DNA of 64,000 bases from an uncultured Eubacteriales bacterium (lineage in GTDB: Bacteria > Bacillota > Clostridia > Lachnospirales > Lachnospiraceae): contig UQNS01000009.1 in the NCBI GenBank assembly GCA_900542465.1, positions 1 to 64,000 of the forward strand. The letters are read 5' to 3'. Shown here in pieces: positions 27,768 to 35,822 of the stretch. The position numbers and the translations under genes are program-made. Position 1 is the stretch's first letter. Every line of letters starts with the position of its first letter. Under the pieces are notes generated by a model. It had not been told where the DNA came from. It was given only the letters and a program-made list of their open reading frames with translations, and ran no database searches.

Positions 27768-28148
27768 ATGCGAAAAAACAGCATAAAGAATATAAGGATA
27801 AATAATGAGGTCCAGAAGGAACTCGGAAATATTATAAGAAGTGAGATCAAAGATCCGAGGGTTTCACCACTGACAAGTGTTACGGACGTGTATGTGGCTC
27901 CTGACCTGAAAACATGTAAGGCTTACATCAGTGTTCTCGGAGACGATGATGACTTGAAAAACACTATTGAGGGTCTTACTAAGGCAGAGGGATATATCAG
28001 AAAACAGCTTGCCTCAACTGTTAATCTCAGGAATACGCCGGAAATTACATTTGTTCCCGATGATTCCATTGCTTATGGTGTTAAGATGTCTAAAATGATC
28101 GATGATACGATAGGTAAAAAAAATGAAATATCAGAATATGAGGAGTAA
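27768..28148 (+). CDS. rbfA: Ribosome-binding factor A
   Basis: A 126-residue KH-fold protein that binds free 30S subunits and helps 16S rRNA maturation. Typical stretches: RINNEVQKELGNIIRSEIKDPRV, LTSVTDVYVAPDLKTCKAYISV and PEITFVPDDSIAYGVKMSKMID. ATG 27768 has AAAGGTG eight bases upstream; GTG 27759 lies within that site. It follows infB after 39 bases. Its last codons overlap a possible 37-residue peptide gene. Confidence 0.95.
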   Translation: MRKNSIKNIRINNEVQKELGNIIRSEIKDPRVSPLTSVTDVYVAPDLKTCKAYISVLGDDDDLKNTIEGLTKAEGYIRKQLASTVNLRNTPEITFVPDDSIAYGVKMSKMIDDTIGKKNEISEYEE

Positions 28149-28236
28149 ATTTCATAAAATTCTGGCAGGTGTCTTTTTCGCTATGCTGATCATTAAGGTG
28201 TGGCCTAAGATAAGAAAACTTATCACGAAAAAATGA
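28123..28236 (+). CDS. Possible 37-residue single-pass membrane peptide
   Basis: This short frame begins inside the 3' end of rbfA (26-base overlap) and ends 33 bases before nrnA. The predicted peptide has a basic N-terminus, one hydrophobic stretch (ILAGVFFAMLII) and a very basic tail (KIRKLITKK), the layout of a small inner-membrane peptide. TAGG nine bases before ATG 28123 is a weak ribosome site; ATG 28138 is an alternative start. The gap between rbfA and nrnA is otherwise unexplained in this tightly packed operon. I do not recognise it, and chance remains possible. Confidence 0.35.
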   Translation: MKYQNMRSKFHKILAGVFFAMLIIKVWPKIRKLITKK

Positions 28237-28269
28237 TACTGTCGGATGCACTGTTTAAGGAGGCTGGAA

Positions 28270-29214
28270 ATGGATCTGACAGCAATACTTGAAAATGCAA
28301 AAAAGGTGGCTGTTACAGGGCACGTGAACCCGGACGGAGATTGCGTAGGGTCGACACTTGCCCTTTACAGGTATATTTGTCTCAATTTTTCAAATATTCA
28401 GACTGATATTTATCTTGAAAAACCAAATAATGATTTTAATTATCTGGCTGGAATAGATGAAATTAAGCATGAACCTGATACAGAAGCTGAGTACGACGTG
28501 TTTTTTACATTAGACTGCGCTTCTGAAGACAGGATAAAGCCTTTTGCTTCATGCTATAAAAAATCAAGATTAAAAGTATGCATCGATCATCATGTCAGCA
28601 ACTCCGGAATATTTGCTGACGAAAATGAGATCAGACCTTCTGCGAGTTCGACCTGTGAGGTCTTATTCGATCTTCTGGATCATGAAAAGATCGATACAGA
28701 AATTGCCAAGTGTCTGTATACAGGGATAATACATGATACAGGGGTCTTTAAATATCAGTCTACATCGCCGCATACACTTAATATAGCGTCCAGATTGATA
28801 GAATTTGGCTTTGATTTTACGTCTATAATCGATGATACTTTCTTTTCAAGAACTTATAATGCCAATAAAGCACTTGGGATAGTTCTTTCAAAAAGTGAAC
28901 TTTTTCTTGACGGTTATGGTATATATTCGATCCTGACACCTGAAGAAATGGAGAGCGTAAATGTTCCGGCAAATGAACTCGGAGGGATAGTGGAACAGCT
29001 GAGACTCACAGCAGGCGTTGAAACGGCTATGTTCATATATCCGGGCGCGGGAGCAAAAAAAATATCAATGCGGTCTAAAAAGCATATAGATGTTGCTGCC
29101 TTTGCCGGTATGTATGGCGGCGGCGGTCATGTCAGAGCTGCAGGCTTCGCATCATTCAAGGGATATAAAGAGATAATAGATGATTTTATAGCTTATGTAG
29201 AGAAGAATAGGTGA
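28270..29214 (+). CDS. nrnA: DHH-family phosphoesterase NrnA (nanoRNase/pAp phosphatase)
   Basis: A 314-residue DHH-DHHA1 protein. The metal motifs are HVNPDGDCVGS, the FFTLDCA aspartate, the DHH triad in CIDHHVSNSG, and the later HDTGVFKY; the DHHA1 domain ends with GGGGHVRAAGF. NrnA-type enzymes degrade 2-5 base oligonucleotides and dephosphorylate pAp; related members cleave cyclic dinucleotides such as pApA. Since cdaA is in the same window, a role in c-di-AMP turnover is possible but not shown. AAGGAGG is six bases before ATG 28270. It sits in its usual place between rbfA and truB. Confidence 0.93.
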   Translation: MDLTAILENAKKVAVTGHVNPDGDCVGSTLALYRYICLNFSNIQTDIYLEKPNNDFNYLAGIDEIKHEPDTEAEYDVFFTLDCASEDRIKPFASCYKKSRLKVCIDHHVSNSGIFADENEIRPSASSTCEVLFDLLDHEKIDTEIAKCLYTGIIHDTGVFKYQSTSPHTLNIASRLIEFGFDFTSIIDDTFFSRTYNANKALGIVLSKSELFLDGYGIYSILTPEEMESVNVPANELGGIVEQLRLTAGVETAMFIYPGAGAKKISMRSKKHIDVAAFAGMYGGGGHVRAAGFASFKGYKEIIDDFIAYVEKNR

Positions 29215-29218
29215 AAAT

Positions 29219-30172
29219 ATGTTTAATGGTATTTTACCTGTATATAAGGAAAAAGGATTCACTTCATTTGATGTTGTTGCTAAATTGAGGGGGATCCTTC
29301 ATCAGAAAAAAATAGGACATACCGGTACGCTTGATCCGGATGCGACCGGCATTCTTCCGGTGTGTCTTGGACACGCTACCAAGCTTGTAGAAACTATGAC
29401 TGATTCAAAAAAAGAATATGTGGCCCGCATGCTTCTTGGCATTCGTACAGATACCTTGGATATTTCAGGAAAACTCATTGAGAAAAAGGAATGCAGGGTC
29501 TCTTATGAGGATGTCAAAGAAGCACTTTTTGAGTTTCTAGGAGAATCTATGCAGGTTCCACCTATGTTTTCGGCGCTTAAACAGAACGGGAAAAAACTCT
29601 GCGAACTGGCAAGAGAGGGAAAGGTCGTAGATAGACTTCCAAGACCTGTCCGTGTATATGATATAGAATTATTGAGGAGAACGGATGAATACAGGGGAAA
29701 GAAGATATTTCGCATATCAAATGTAAATGATATTCCGGAAGATGGTATGGAAGTATGTTTCAGAATAATATGTTCAAAGGGAACGTATATAAGAAGTATT
29801 ATAGATGACCTGGGAAATAAACTGGGGTGCGGAGCCTGCATGACAGGATTAATGAGAACTTCGGCATCCGGTCTTGATATTGATTCTGCGTACACACTGT
29901 CGGAGATAGAAGCATTTGTCGAAACAGGTCTGATAAATGAAAAGATCAGAAGTATTGATGAAGTTTTTAAGGATGATATAGATCTTACACTTAGAGAAGA
30001 GTTTGACTACCTTGTCCTTAATGGAAATAAGCTCAAAAAAGAGATGTTTGACTTTACAGAAGGATTCAATAAGGATAAGCTTTATAAAATACATGCTTCG
30101 GACGGAATATTCAAAGCTGTATATTACTACGATGGGGAATGTCTCAGGCCGAAGTTTATGTTTATTAATTGA
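29219..30172 (+). CDS. truB: tRNA pseudouridine-55 synthase
   Basis: A 317-residue TruB that makes Psi55 in the T-loop of tRNAs. The catalytic aspartate is in KIGHTGTLDPDATGILPVCLG; YVARMLLGIRTDTLD and MQVPPMFSALKQNGKKLCELAREG follow, and RIICSKGTYIRSIIDDLG closes the core. The C-terminus carries a short PUA-like extension. Spacing to nrnA is four bases and ATAGGTGA serves as ribosome site. ribF begins 15 bases after the stop. Confidence 0.96.
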   Translation: MFNGILPVYKEKGFTSFDVVAKLRGILHQKKIGHTGTLDPDATGILPVCLGHATKLVETMTDSKKEYVARMLLGIRTDTLDISGKLIEKKECRVSYEDVKEALFEFLGESMQVPPMFSALKQNGKKLCELAREGKVVDRLPRPVRVYDIELLRRTDEYRGKKIFRISNVNDIPEDGMEVCFRIICSKGTYIRSIIDDLGNKLGCGACMTGLMRTSASGLDIDSAYTLSEIEAFVETGLINEKIRSIDEVFKDDIDLTLREEFDYLVLNGNKLKKEMFDFTEGFNKDKLYKIHASDGIFKAVYYYDGECLRPKFMFIN

Positions 30173-30187
30173 TCAAGAGGAATATAA

Positions 30188-31117
30188 ATGAAACTTTTAA
30201 GAGGGGAAGCTGTATCTGGAATGAATGATCGAACCTGTGTTACCATAGGTAAGTTTGATGGGATACACAGGGGGCACAGACATCTGATAGAAAATACCAT
30301 AGCTACTGCTGTGTCCGAAGATCTCAAGTCATGCCTTTTTACCTTTGATTCTATGCCTGATTCTATCACCGGACCGGATTATAAGGTATTAACATCATGG
30401 GAAGAAAAAGAGATTATTTTTGAGAAGCTGGGTCTGGATATCGTTGTAGAATATCCTTTTAGCGATTCATTCAGGGATCTTATGCCGGAAGAATTTGTAA
30501 AAAGTATATTGGTGGATAAGCTTAATATGAAAGCTCTCGTTGTCGGATCTGATTTCATATTTGGCAGGGATAATCTTGGCACGGTCAGAACACTTGAAGA
30601 AATGTCCGATAAGTATGGATTTAAGCTCTTTATAGTACAAAAAGAGGAGTATGAGGATGTTGAGATATCTTCTTCAAGAATAAAGGCGGCCCTCCAGTCG
30701 GGTGACCTTATTGAGGCCAACAGGATGCTTGGATACGAGTATATAATATCCGGCGTGACCAGATCCGGAAACAAGCTGGGAAGAACGATAGGTGTTCCTA
30801 CTATGAACATTTATCCGGATCAGGATAAGCTATTACCAGCTTATGGTGTATATGCGGGGACCGCCATCTTTAGAGGGCGCGATTACAGTTGCGTAGTAAA
30901 TATAGGAGTGAGGCCGACTGTAGATGATGTAGGCAGAGTAAGTGTTGAGACCAATCTTTTGGATTATATACCGGAAGAGACGGAGACATATGATGAGGAG
31001 CTTACAGTCAGATTCTTATACAGGATAAGACCTGAGATAAAATTCGGGTCTATGGAAGAACTGTTCATACAGATAGAGAAAGATGTGGAGGAGGCAAAAA
31101 TACTCCTTGCTAAATGA
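30188..31117 (+). CDS. ribF: Bifunctional riboflavin kinase/FAD synthetase
   Basis: A 309-residue RibF that phosphorylates riboflavin to FMN and adenylates FMN to FAD. The N-terminal nucleotidyltransferase domain has CVTIGKFDGIHRGHRHLIE, EFVKSILVDKLNMKALVVGSDFIFG and EISSSRIKAAL; the C-terminal kinase domain has GRTIGVPTMNIYPD, PAYGVYAGTA and the VNIGVRPTV motif. AGAGGAATATAA is its ribosome site. The 3' end carries the -35 box of the rpsO promoter. No FMN riboswitch was seen upstream. Confidence 0.96.
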   Translation: MKLLRGEAVSGMNDRTCVTIGKFDGIHRGHRHLIENTIATAVSEDLKSCLFTFDSMPDSITGPDYKVLTSWEEKEIIFEKLGLDIVVEYPFSDSFRDLMPEEFVKSILVDKLNMKALVVGSDFIFGRDNLGTVRTLEEMSDKYGFKLFIVQKEEYEDVEISSSRIKAALQSGDLIEANRMLGYEYIISGVTRSGNKLGRTIGVPTMNIYPDQDKLLPAYGVYAGTAIFRGRDYSCVVNIGVRPTVDDVGRVSVETNLLDYIPEETETYDEELTVRFLYRIRPEIKFGSMEELFIQIEKDVEEAKILLAK

Positions 31118-31135
31118 GAACTGTAATGGTATAAT
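31107..31135 (+). promoter_or_regulatory. Promoter of rpsO
   Basis: TTGCTA (31107-31112) in the last codons of ribF, 17-base spacer, TATAAT (31130-31135) preceded by TGG (extended -10). A near-consensus sigma-A promoter. Confidence 0.8.
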
Positions 31136-31141
31136 CAATAA

Positions 31142-31222
31142 CCGTAGTGAACCGGCGGTTCAGTAGGTGGTAGTCCAACCTCTGCTTGATCGAACGGGAT
31201 TATTTATTTTTTGGAGGACATT
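31142..31222 (+). promoter_or_regulatory. Structured 5' leader of rpsO (candidate S15-responsive leader)
   Basis: About 80 bases between the promoter and the S15 start contain two hairpins: GAACC/GGTTC around 31148-31163 and AGGTGG/CCAACCT at about 31165-31182. S15 represses its own synthesis through different leader structures in several bacteria, so an autoregulatory element is plausible; I cannot match it to a named class. Confidence 0.4.
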
Positions 31223-31489
31223 ATGATTTCAGCAGAAAAGAAAAAAGAAATTATTGAAGAATATGGCAGAAAGGCCGGAGATACAGGCTCACCTGAGGTA
31301 CAGGTCGCTATTCTTACAGAGAGGATCAAGACTCTTACAGAGCATTTAAAGGTCAACAAAAAGGATTACCATTCAACAAGAGGTCTTCTTAAGATGGTAG
31401 GTAAGAGAAGAGGTCTTCTTGACTATCTTAAGAAGAAAGATATCGAAGCTTACCGTACTTTGATTAGCAGACTTGGAATTAGAAAGTAA
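31223..31489 (+). CDS. rpsO: 30S ribosomal protein S15
   Basis: An 88-residue S15, a primary binder of 16S rRNA in the central domain. The sequence shows GDTGSPEVQVAILTERIKTLTEHLK, KKDYHSTRGLLKMVGKRRGLLDYLKK and the C-terminal LISRLGIRK. ATG 31223 follows GGAGG by four bases; a TTG at 31211 overlaps that site and is rejected. The gene has its own promoter inside ribF and its terminator is at 31536, so it can be expressed apart from the nus operon. Confidence 0.98.
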   Translation: MISAEKKKEIIEEYGRKAGDTGSPEVQVAILTERIKTLTEHLKVNKKDYHSTRGLLKMVGKRRGLLDYLKKKDIEAYRTLISRLGIRK

Positions 31490-31535
31490 TCTTTTAAAGG
31501 TTTCTTTATATATTACGATTTAGGTCGAAGAAAAT

Positions 31536-31572
31536 ACGCTTCCAGAATGCTTGCATTTGGAGGCGTTTTTTT
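31536..31572 (+). terminator. Terminator after rpsO
   Basis: ACGCTTCCA (31536-31544) pairs with TGGAGGCGT (31558-31566), one G-U pair, followed by seven T residues. Confidence 0.85.
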
Positions 31573-31607
31573 ATCTTAAAAAAACGGAAGTAAAAAGGAG
31601 AAAAAAT

Positions 31608-32333
31608 ATGTCTGGACATTCAAAATTTTCAAATATTAAGGCTAAAAAAGAAAAAAATGATGCAGCTAAGGGCAAGATCTTTACAAGGATCGGTAAGGAG
31701 ATCGTTATTGCCGTAAAAGAAGGCGGGGCAGATATTAATAATAACGCCAAATTAAAACAGGTCGTTGCAAAGGCAAAATCTAATAATATGCCTAATGATA
31801 CGATCGAACGAGCTATAAAAAAAGCAGCGTCAGGCAGTGAGGCTGATCTTGAAACCATAGTATATGAGGGATATGGTCCTAACGGAACGGCTATTATCGT
31901 TGAAGCCCTTACAGATAACAGAAACCGTGCGGCTTCCAATATTAAATTCTGTTTCACTAAAGGCGGCGGTAATGTAGGAACTCCCGGTTGTGTGTCATTC
32001 ATGTTCGACACTAAGGGACAGATAATCATTGATAAAGAAGAGTGTGATATGGATCCGGATGAACTGATGATGATTGCTCTTGACGCAGGCGCCGATGATT
32101 TTAATGAAGAAGATGACAGCTTTGAGATACTCACAAGTCCTGAAAGTTTTGATCCTGTCTGCGAGGCTTTAGATGGCGCCGGAGTTAAGACGGTAAGCGC
32201 TGAAATAACCAGAATCCCACAGACAACAGTTCAGCTTACAGATCCTGAGGATATTAAAAATATCAATAAGACTCTTGACATGCTTGATGAGGATGATGAT
32301 GTTCAGAATGTATATCACAACTGGGAAGAGTAA
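31608..32333 (+). CDS. yebC: YebC/PmpR family translation or transcription regulator
   Basis: A 241-residue YebC family protein with the usual SGHSKFSNIKAKKEKNDAAKGK N-terminus (split here into known pieces), GGADINNNAKLKQVV, NMPNDTIERAIKKA and YEGYGPNGTAIIVEALTDN. Members have been described as transcription regulators, and more recently as factors that relieve ribosome stalling at proline-rich motifs. AAAAAGGAG precedes ATG 31608. The frame extends further upstream into the rpsO terminator, which I reject as start. No clear promoter could be assigned. Confidence 0.95.
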   Translation: MSGHSKFSNIKAKKEKNDAAKGKIFTRIGKEIVIAVKEGGADINNNAKLKQVVAKAKSNNMPNDTIERAIKKAASGSEADLETIVYEGYGPNGTAIIVEALTDNRNRAASNIKFCFTKGGGNVGTPGCVSFMFDTKGQIIIDKEECDMDPDELMMIALDAGADDFNEEDDSFEILTSPESFDPVCEALDGAGVKTVSAEITRIPQTTVQLTDPEDIKNINKTLDMLDEDDDVQNVYHNWEE

Positions 32334-32400
32334 GTCATAACTTTTTTTAAGGATAGAAGTATGCTATCATTTTCCTATATTGTTTTATGGGTATATTGTC

Positions 32401-32805
32401 GTGATAAATGAAAATAAAGTAAAAATGCTGTCTAAGCTTGCGGGATTTGAAAAGGATACGAGGAAAACAAAAAAGCAGCTTGAAGCCCTGACAAAAGGTA
32501 AATATATAGCTAATGGCATCTGGTGGACATTTGTTACATCAAGTGCTGCATTTTTTGCTGTCTTCATCTTGAAAAGCTTTTGCCTGGGTGACATAAATAC
32601 TGATATCAGAGATTTTCTGAATGACCCTTTTATTATAATAGGCGATATAAAGATGTGGTTATTCTACATTATATTTGAAGTGATATTTTTACTCATTGCC
32701 ATTGCATTTTATACGAAAAAGTTCGATAAGGCTTATGGAAGATTAGAAGAATACAAAAGACGCCAGATTAATTACAATGAGTTTTATAACAAAAAGGATA
32801 AGTAA
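32401..32805 (+). CDS. Uncharacterised two-pass membrane protein upstream of cdaA
   Basis: A protein of ~134 residues that I cannot assign. A basic cytoplasmic N-terminus (KMLSKLAGFEKDTRKTKKQL) leads to two hydrophobic segments (WWTFVTSSAAFFAVFIL and MWLFYIIFEVIFLLIAIAF) separated by an acidic loop (DINTDIRDFLNDP), and the C-terminus is basic and probably coiled. The start is unclear: GTG 32401 is used; ATG 32425 would give a shorter form, and no good ribosome site is seen. An extended -10 like TGCTATCAT at 32362-32370 might drive it. Only six bases separate it from the next membrane gene, then cdaA and cdaR follow, so the four are probably one operon. Confidence 0.7.
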   Translation: MINENKVKMLSKLAGFEKDTRKTKKQLEALTKGKYIANGIWWTFVTSSAAFFAVFILKSFCLGDINTDIRDFLNDPFIIIGDIKMWLFYIIFEVIFLLIAIAFYTKKFDKAYGRLEEYKRRQINYNEFYNKKDK

Positions 32806-32811
32806 TATATT

Positions 32812-33798
32812 ATGACGTTTCTATTGGAATTAAAAGAAAAAATAGGGAAATTTTATAGTGAGCATGAAAAAAGGGTTTTGATCGTTTTTAAATTTCTTGC
32901 AGCCCTTGTATTTCTTATAGCTTTATCTAATGAAGTTGGATATTTTTCATTGCTGACCAATCCATTTATCATAATCGGAGCATCTGTTTTATGCGCATTT
33001 ACTCCGGGATTTGTGACAGTATTAGTTCTTTCCGGCTTTTGGACTATACATATGTTTTCTGTATCTCAGCAGCTCGGCATAGTTGTTCTGATAGTATTGC
33101 TCATCATGTACATGCTTTTTTTCAGGTTTTGTCCTAAAGCAGTATATGTCCTGCTGTTCACCGTTTTCTGCTGTATGATACATATACCGTACGTAGTGCC
33201 GGTGGTGCTTGCCCTGGCTTTTGCATATACCTATATATTTGCTATGGACTTCGGCATAATAATTTATTTTATTATACATACAGTCAGTGATTATCTTACA
33301 GGACTTACATTTCAGACAAATCTGGATAATGCCAGAGCATTATCGTATATATCAGAATCCTTCCTGAAAGATAAGACCATGCTTACGCTCCTTATAGTAT
33401 TTTCTATAACTTTCCTGCTTGCTAACATAATAAGAAGATCGTCCGCTTCTTATGCCTGGGCATATGCAATCATTACAGGAACTATTACTCAGTTTATTAT
33501 GCTTGTTCTGATCGATATCTGGCTAAAAGCGGAATTATCGATGCTTGCAATTGTTATAGGTACGATGATAGGAGCTGTTTCAGCATTTATATATAATGCA
33601 TTGATACTTAACATGGATTATACTAAAACAGAACACCTCCAATTTGAAGATGATGAGTATTATTATTATGTAAAGGCTGTTCCGAAGAGAAATGTAGCCT
33701 TATCAAATGTAAAAGTTACTCATATAAATGTTAAAAACATCAATGTGAAGGATGTAAAAGAAAAAAACAGTGAGACCAGGAATGATGATGAGGAATAA
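32812..33798 (+). CDS. Uncharacterised polytopic membrane protein in the cdaA operon
   Basis: A 328-residue protein with about eight hydrophobic segments between residues 20 and 275, and a hydrophilic C-terminal tail of ~55 residues. The tail contains DDEYYYYVKAVPKRNVALSN and a short repeat, VTHINVKNINVKDVKEKN, with a THINV/KNINV/KDV pattern. I do not recognise the family. It ends three bases before the TTG of cdaA, and AGGAAT in its last codons is the ribosome site of cdaA, so they are coupled. A partner or sensor role for c-di-AMP synthesis is possible from context only. Confidence 0.8.
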   Translation: MTFLLELKEKIGKFYSEHEKRVLIVFKFLAALVFLIALSNEVGYFSLLTNPFIIIGASVLCAFTPGFVTVLVLSGFWTIHMFSVSQQLGIVVLIVLLIMYMLFFRFCPKAVYVLLFTVFCCMIHIPYVVPVVLALAFAYTYIFAMDFGIIIYFIIHTVSDYLTGLTFQTNLDNARALSYISESFLKDKTMLTLLIVFSITFLLANIIRRSSASYAWAYAIITGTITQFIMLVLIDIWLKAELSMLAIVIGTMIGAVSAFIYNALILNMDYTKTEHLQFEDDEYYYYVKAVPKRNVALSNVKVTHINVKNINVKDVKEKNSETRNDDEE

Positions 33799-33801
33799 AA
33801 A

Positions 33802-34653
33802 TTGATCGAAACAATTTTTCAAAACTATCTGTCAAAATTATATCTGCCAGGAATTGCTTGGAATGATATTATAGAGATCATAATTCTGGCCTATGTTATT
33901 TATAAGATCATGGCCTGGATAAAGAATACCAAAGCGTGGAATCTCTTAAAGGGTATCGTTGTTATTGCTTTATTCATTCTGGGAGCCTATATACTGCAGC
34001 TGCGTACCATTCTATGGATCACTCAGAGGATGCTTGGAGTTGGTATTATCGCCGTGGTGATCCTGTTCCAACCGGAATTCAGGCGTGCACTTGAAAAACT
34101 GGGGACGAGAAGGATGTTTCTGGGAATGAGATCCTCGGAAGGATACGAAAGATTTAGCAAAAAGACTGCCGGGGAGATAGTGGATGCCGCGTTTGACATG
34201 TCGATCGCCAAGACCGGAGCGCTTATTGTGATCGAACAGAATCTTAATTTAGATGAGTACATTAAGACCGGAATTACAGTTGATGGAGCGATAACCAGCC
34301 AGCTTCTTCTTAATATATTTGAAAAAAATACACCGCTGCATGACGGTGCCGTAATAATAAGAGGAGACAGGGTCGTGGCGGCTACATGCTACCTGCCGTT
34401 ATCTAATAATGAATTTATCAATAAGAGTCTGGGAACTAGACACAGGGCTGCACTCGGAGTCAGCGAGGAAACCGACTCGCTGACGATCATTGTTTCAGAG
34501 GAGACAGGAAATGTATCGATAGCGGCAGGCGGAGAACTTGAAACTGATCTCGACCGCAATACTTTAATGCTAAGACTTGAATTCATAAGGAAAAATCCTA
34601 ATGGGTTGAATCCTATTCGCGGCAGAAACACTAAGACTTCAGTACAGGAATAA
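33802..34653 (+). CDS. cdaA: Diadenylate cyclase CdaA
   Basis: A 283-residue membrane-bound c-di-AMP synthase. Three N-terminal membrane helices (from about residue 12 to 85) precede the DAC domain with the catalytic DGAVIIRGDRV and TRHRAALGVSEETDS motifs; LIVIEQNLNLDEYIKTG matches the fold. It makes c-di-AMP from two ATP and controls potassium and osmolyte balance. The start is TTG 33802 with AGGA seven bases upstream. cdaR follows three bases after the stop; in Bacillus glmM is the next gene, but here the group ends with cdaR. Confidence 0.97.
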   Translation: MIETIFQNYLSKLYLPGIAWNDIIEIIILAYVIYKIMAWIKNTKAWNLLKGIVVIALFILGAYILQLRTILWITQRMLGVGIIAVVILFQPEFRRALEKLGTRRMFLGMRSSEGYERFSKKTAGEIVDAAFDMSIAKTGALIVIEQNLNLDEYIKTGITVDGAITSQLLLNIFEKNTPLHDGAVIIRGDRVVAATCYLPLSNNEFINKSLGTRHRAALGVSEETDSLTIIVSEETGNVSIAAGGELETDLDRNTLMLRLEFIRKNPNGLNPIRGRNTKTSVQE

Positions 34654-34656
34654 AGT

Positions 34657-35622
34657 ATGAGGAAAAAAGTATTTAATAATATATTCTTAAAAATCATATC
34701 GATCATTTTAGCCTTTATCTTATGGCTCGTTTTAGTGAATATTTCAGATCCGACCACGAAGATAACTATAAGTGGCATCAATGTTCAGGTGGAAAATGAA
34801 AATGCCTTTCTTGAAAAGGGATATACTTATTCGATCGCTGATGGAAGCAGGATAAGCGTTGATGTTTCCGGCCCTAAGAGCAAGATAACATTGCTCTCTT
34901 CTTCAGATATTCAGGCGGTGGTCGATCTGAGCCAGGTAAGCGCGTTCTCAGACTATGCAAATATAAAAGTATCGGCAGTGCAGAACGGAAAGGTTATAAA
35001 GGATGTTAAGCTTATGCCGAAAACATCATCAGTTAAGCTTTCTATTGCAAACAGATCCAGTAAAGATCTGAAAGTTGAAACGGTTATCGCCGGAAGTCCT
35101 AATGCTGATCATATCGTTGCCAGGGCATATACTGATCAGGAAATGATAAGGATAGCAGGACCGGATGATGAAGTTTCTTCAATCGCTTCAGCAAGGGCGG
35201 TCGTAGATGTTTCCAATGCAGATGGGAATGTAAACAATGATGTTGCTCTGAAGCTATATGATGCAGACGGAAATGAGATCAAGAATTCCTCAGTCGAGCT
35301 TTCAAGGACAAATGTAAAGGTCACAGCGGAAATAAAAGATTCTAAGACCGTACCGATCAAATATTCTTTAAAGGGCAGTCCGGCGGAGAATTTCAAGGTG
35401 AAAGAAGTTAAGATCAGTCAGAATAGCGCGGTGCTTAGCGGAAGCAGGGAAAGTCTTGGTAAAATAAAGCAGATAGAACTGCCGCAGAGCAGTCTTTATA
35501 TAAGTAATATCAATAGCAATAAGACGTTTAGATTCTGGATATCAGACTATTTGCCTGAGGGAGTAGGGATAGTGTCAGAAAATCTTATTACGATAGATGT
35601 GGTCGTGGAACCGGTCCAGTAA
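34657..35622 (+). CDS. cdaR: YbbR-domain protein CdaR, regulator of CdaA
   Basis: A 321-residue protein with one N-terminal membrane helix (IFLKIISIILAFILWLVLVN, residues ~9-28) and about three extracellular YbbR repeats. NISDPTTKITISGINVQVEN and related beta-rich stretches (VDVSGPKSKI, IRIAGPDDEVSSI) are typical. CdaR binds and tunes CdaA from the outer face of the membrane. It is three bases from cdaA and shares a bidirectional terminator with the tRNA-Arg on the other strand. glmM is not present next to it, unlike the Bacillus arrangement. Confidence 0.92.
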   Translation: MRKKVFNNIFLKIISIILAFILWLVLVNISDPTTKITISGINVQVENENAFLEKGYTYSIADGSRISVDVSGPKSKITLLSSSDIQAVVDLSQVSAFSDYANIKVSAVQNGKVIKDVKLMPKTSSVKLSIANRSSKDLKVETVIAGSPNADHIVARAYTDQEMIRIAGPDDEVSSIASARAVVDVSNADGNVNNDVALKLYDADGNEIKNSSVELSRTNVKVTAEIKDSKTVPIKYSLKGSPAENFKVKEVKISQNSAVLSGSRESLGKIKQIELPQSSLYISNINSNKTFRFWISDYLPEGVGIVSENLITIDVVVEPVQ

Positions 35623-35632
35623 AGATCTATAT

Positions 35633-35671
35633 AAAAATAAGCAGCTTCTTCAACAGAGGCTGCTTATTTTT
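35633..35671. terminator. Bidirectional terminator between cdaR and tRNA-Arg
   Basis: AAAAATAAGCAGC (35633-35645) pairs with GCTGCTTATTTTT (35659-35671). A-tract and T-tract on both sides let it work for cdaR on + and for the tRNA on -. Confidence 0.9.
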
Positions 35672-35678
35672 AAAACGA

Positions 35679-35751
35679 TGTGTATGATGGGAGTCGAACC
35701 CACGGCCTTTCGTTCCGGAGACGAACGCTCTATCCACTGAGCTACATACAC
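35679..35751 (-). tRNA. tRNA-Arg (anticodon CCG)
   Basis: On the minus strand the acceptor GTGTATG pairs with CATACAC, with discriminator A; D-arm TAGCTCAGTGGATAGAGC, anticodon stem TTCGT/ACGAA with loop CTCCGGA, anticodon CCG (reads CGG), T-arm with GGTTCGACTCC. 73 bases, no encoded CCA. It is divergent from rluF. A weak GTAACA/TATTAA pair upstream may be its promoter. Confidence 0.95.
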
Positions 35752-35822
35752 TTATATTTATTTAATAATGGAATTACCTAGCCATGTTACCTTAATTTTA
35801 CGCTTTAATCAAGGAGATAAAA

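Noticed and set aside
30173..30187. FMN riboswitch before ribF
   Set aside because: Only 15 bases separate truB and ribF.
31571..32134. 187-codon minus-strand frame opposite yebC
   Set aside because: Antisense shadow of a conserved gene with no independent evidence.
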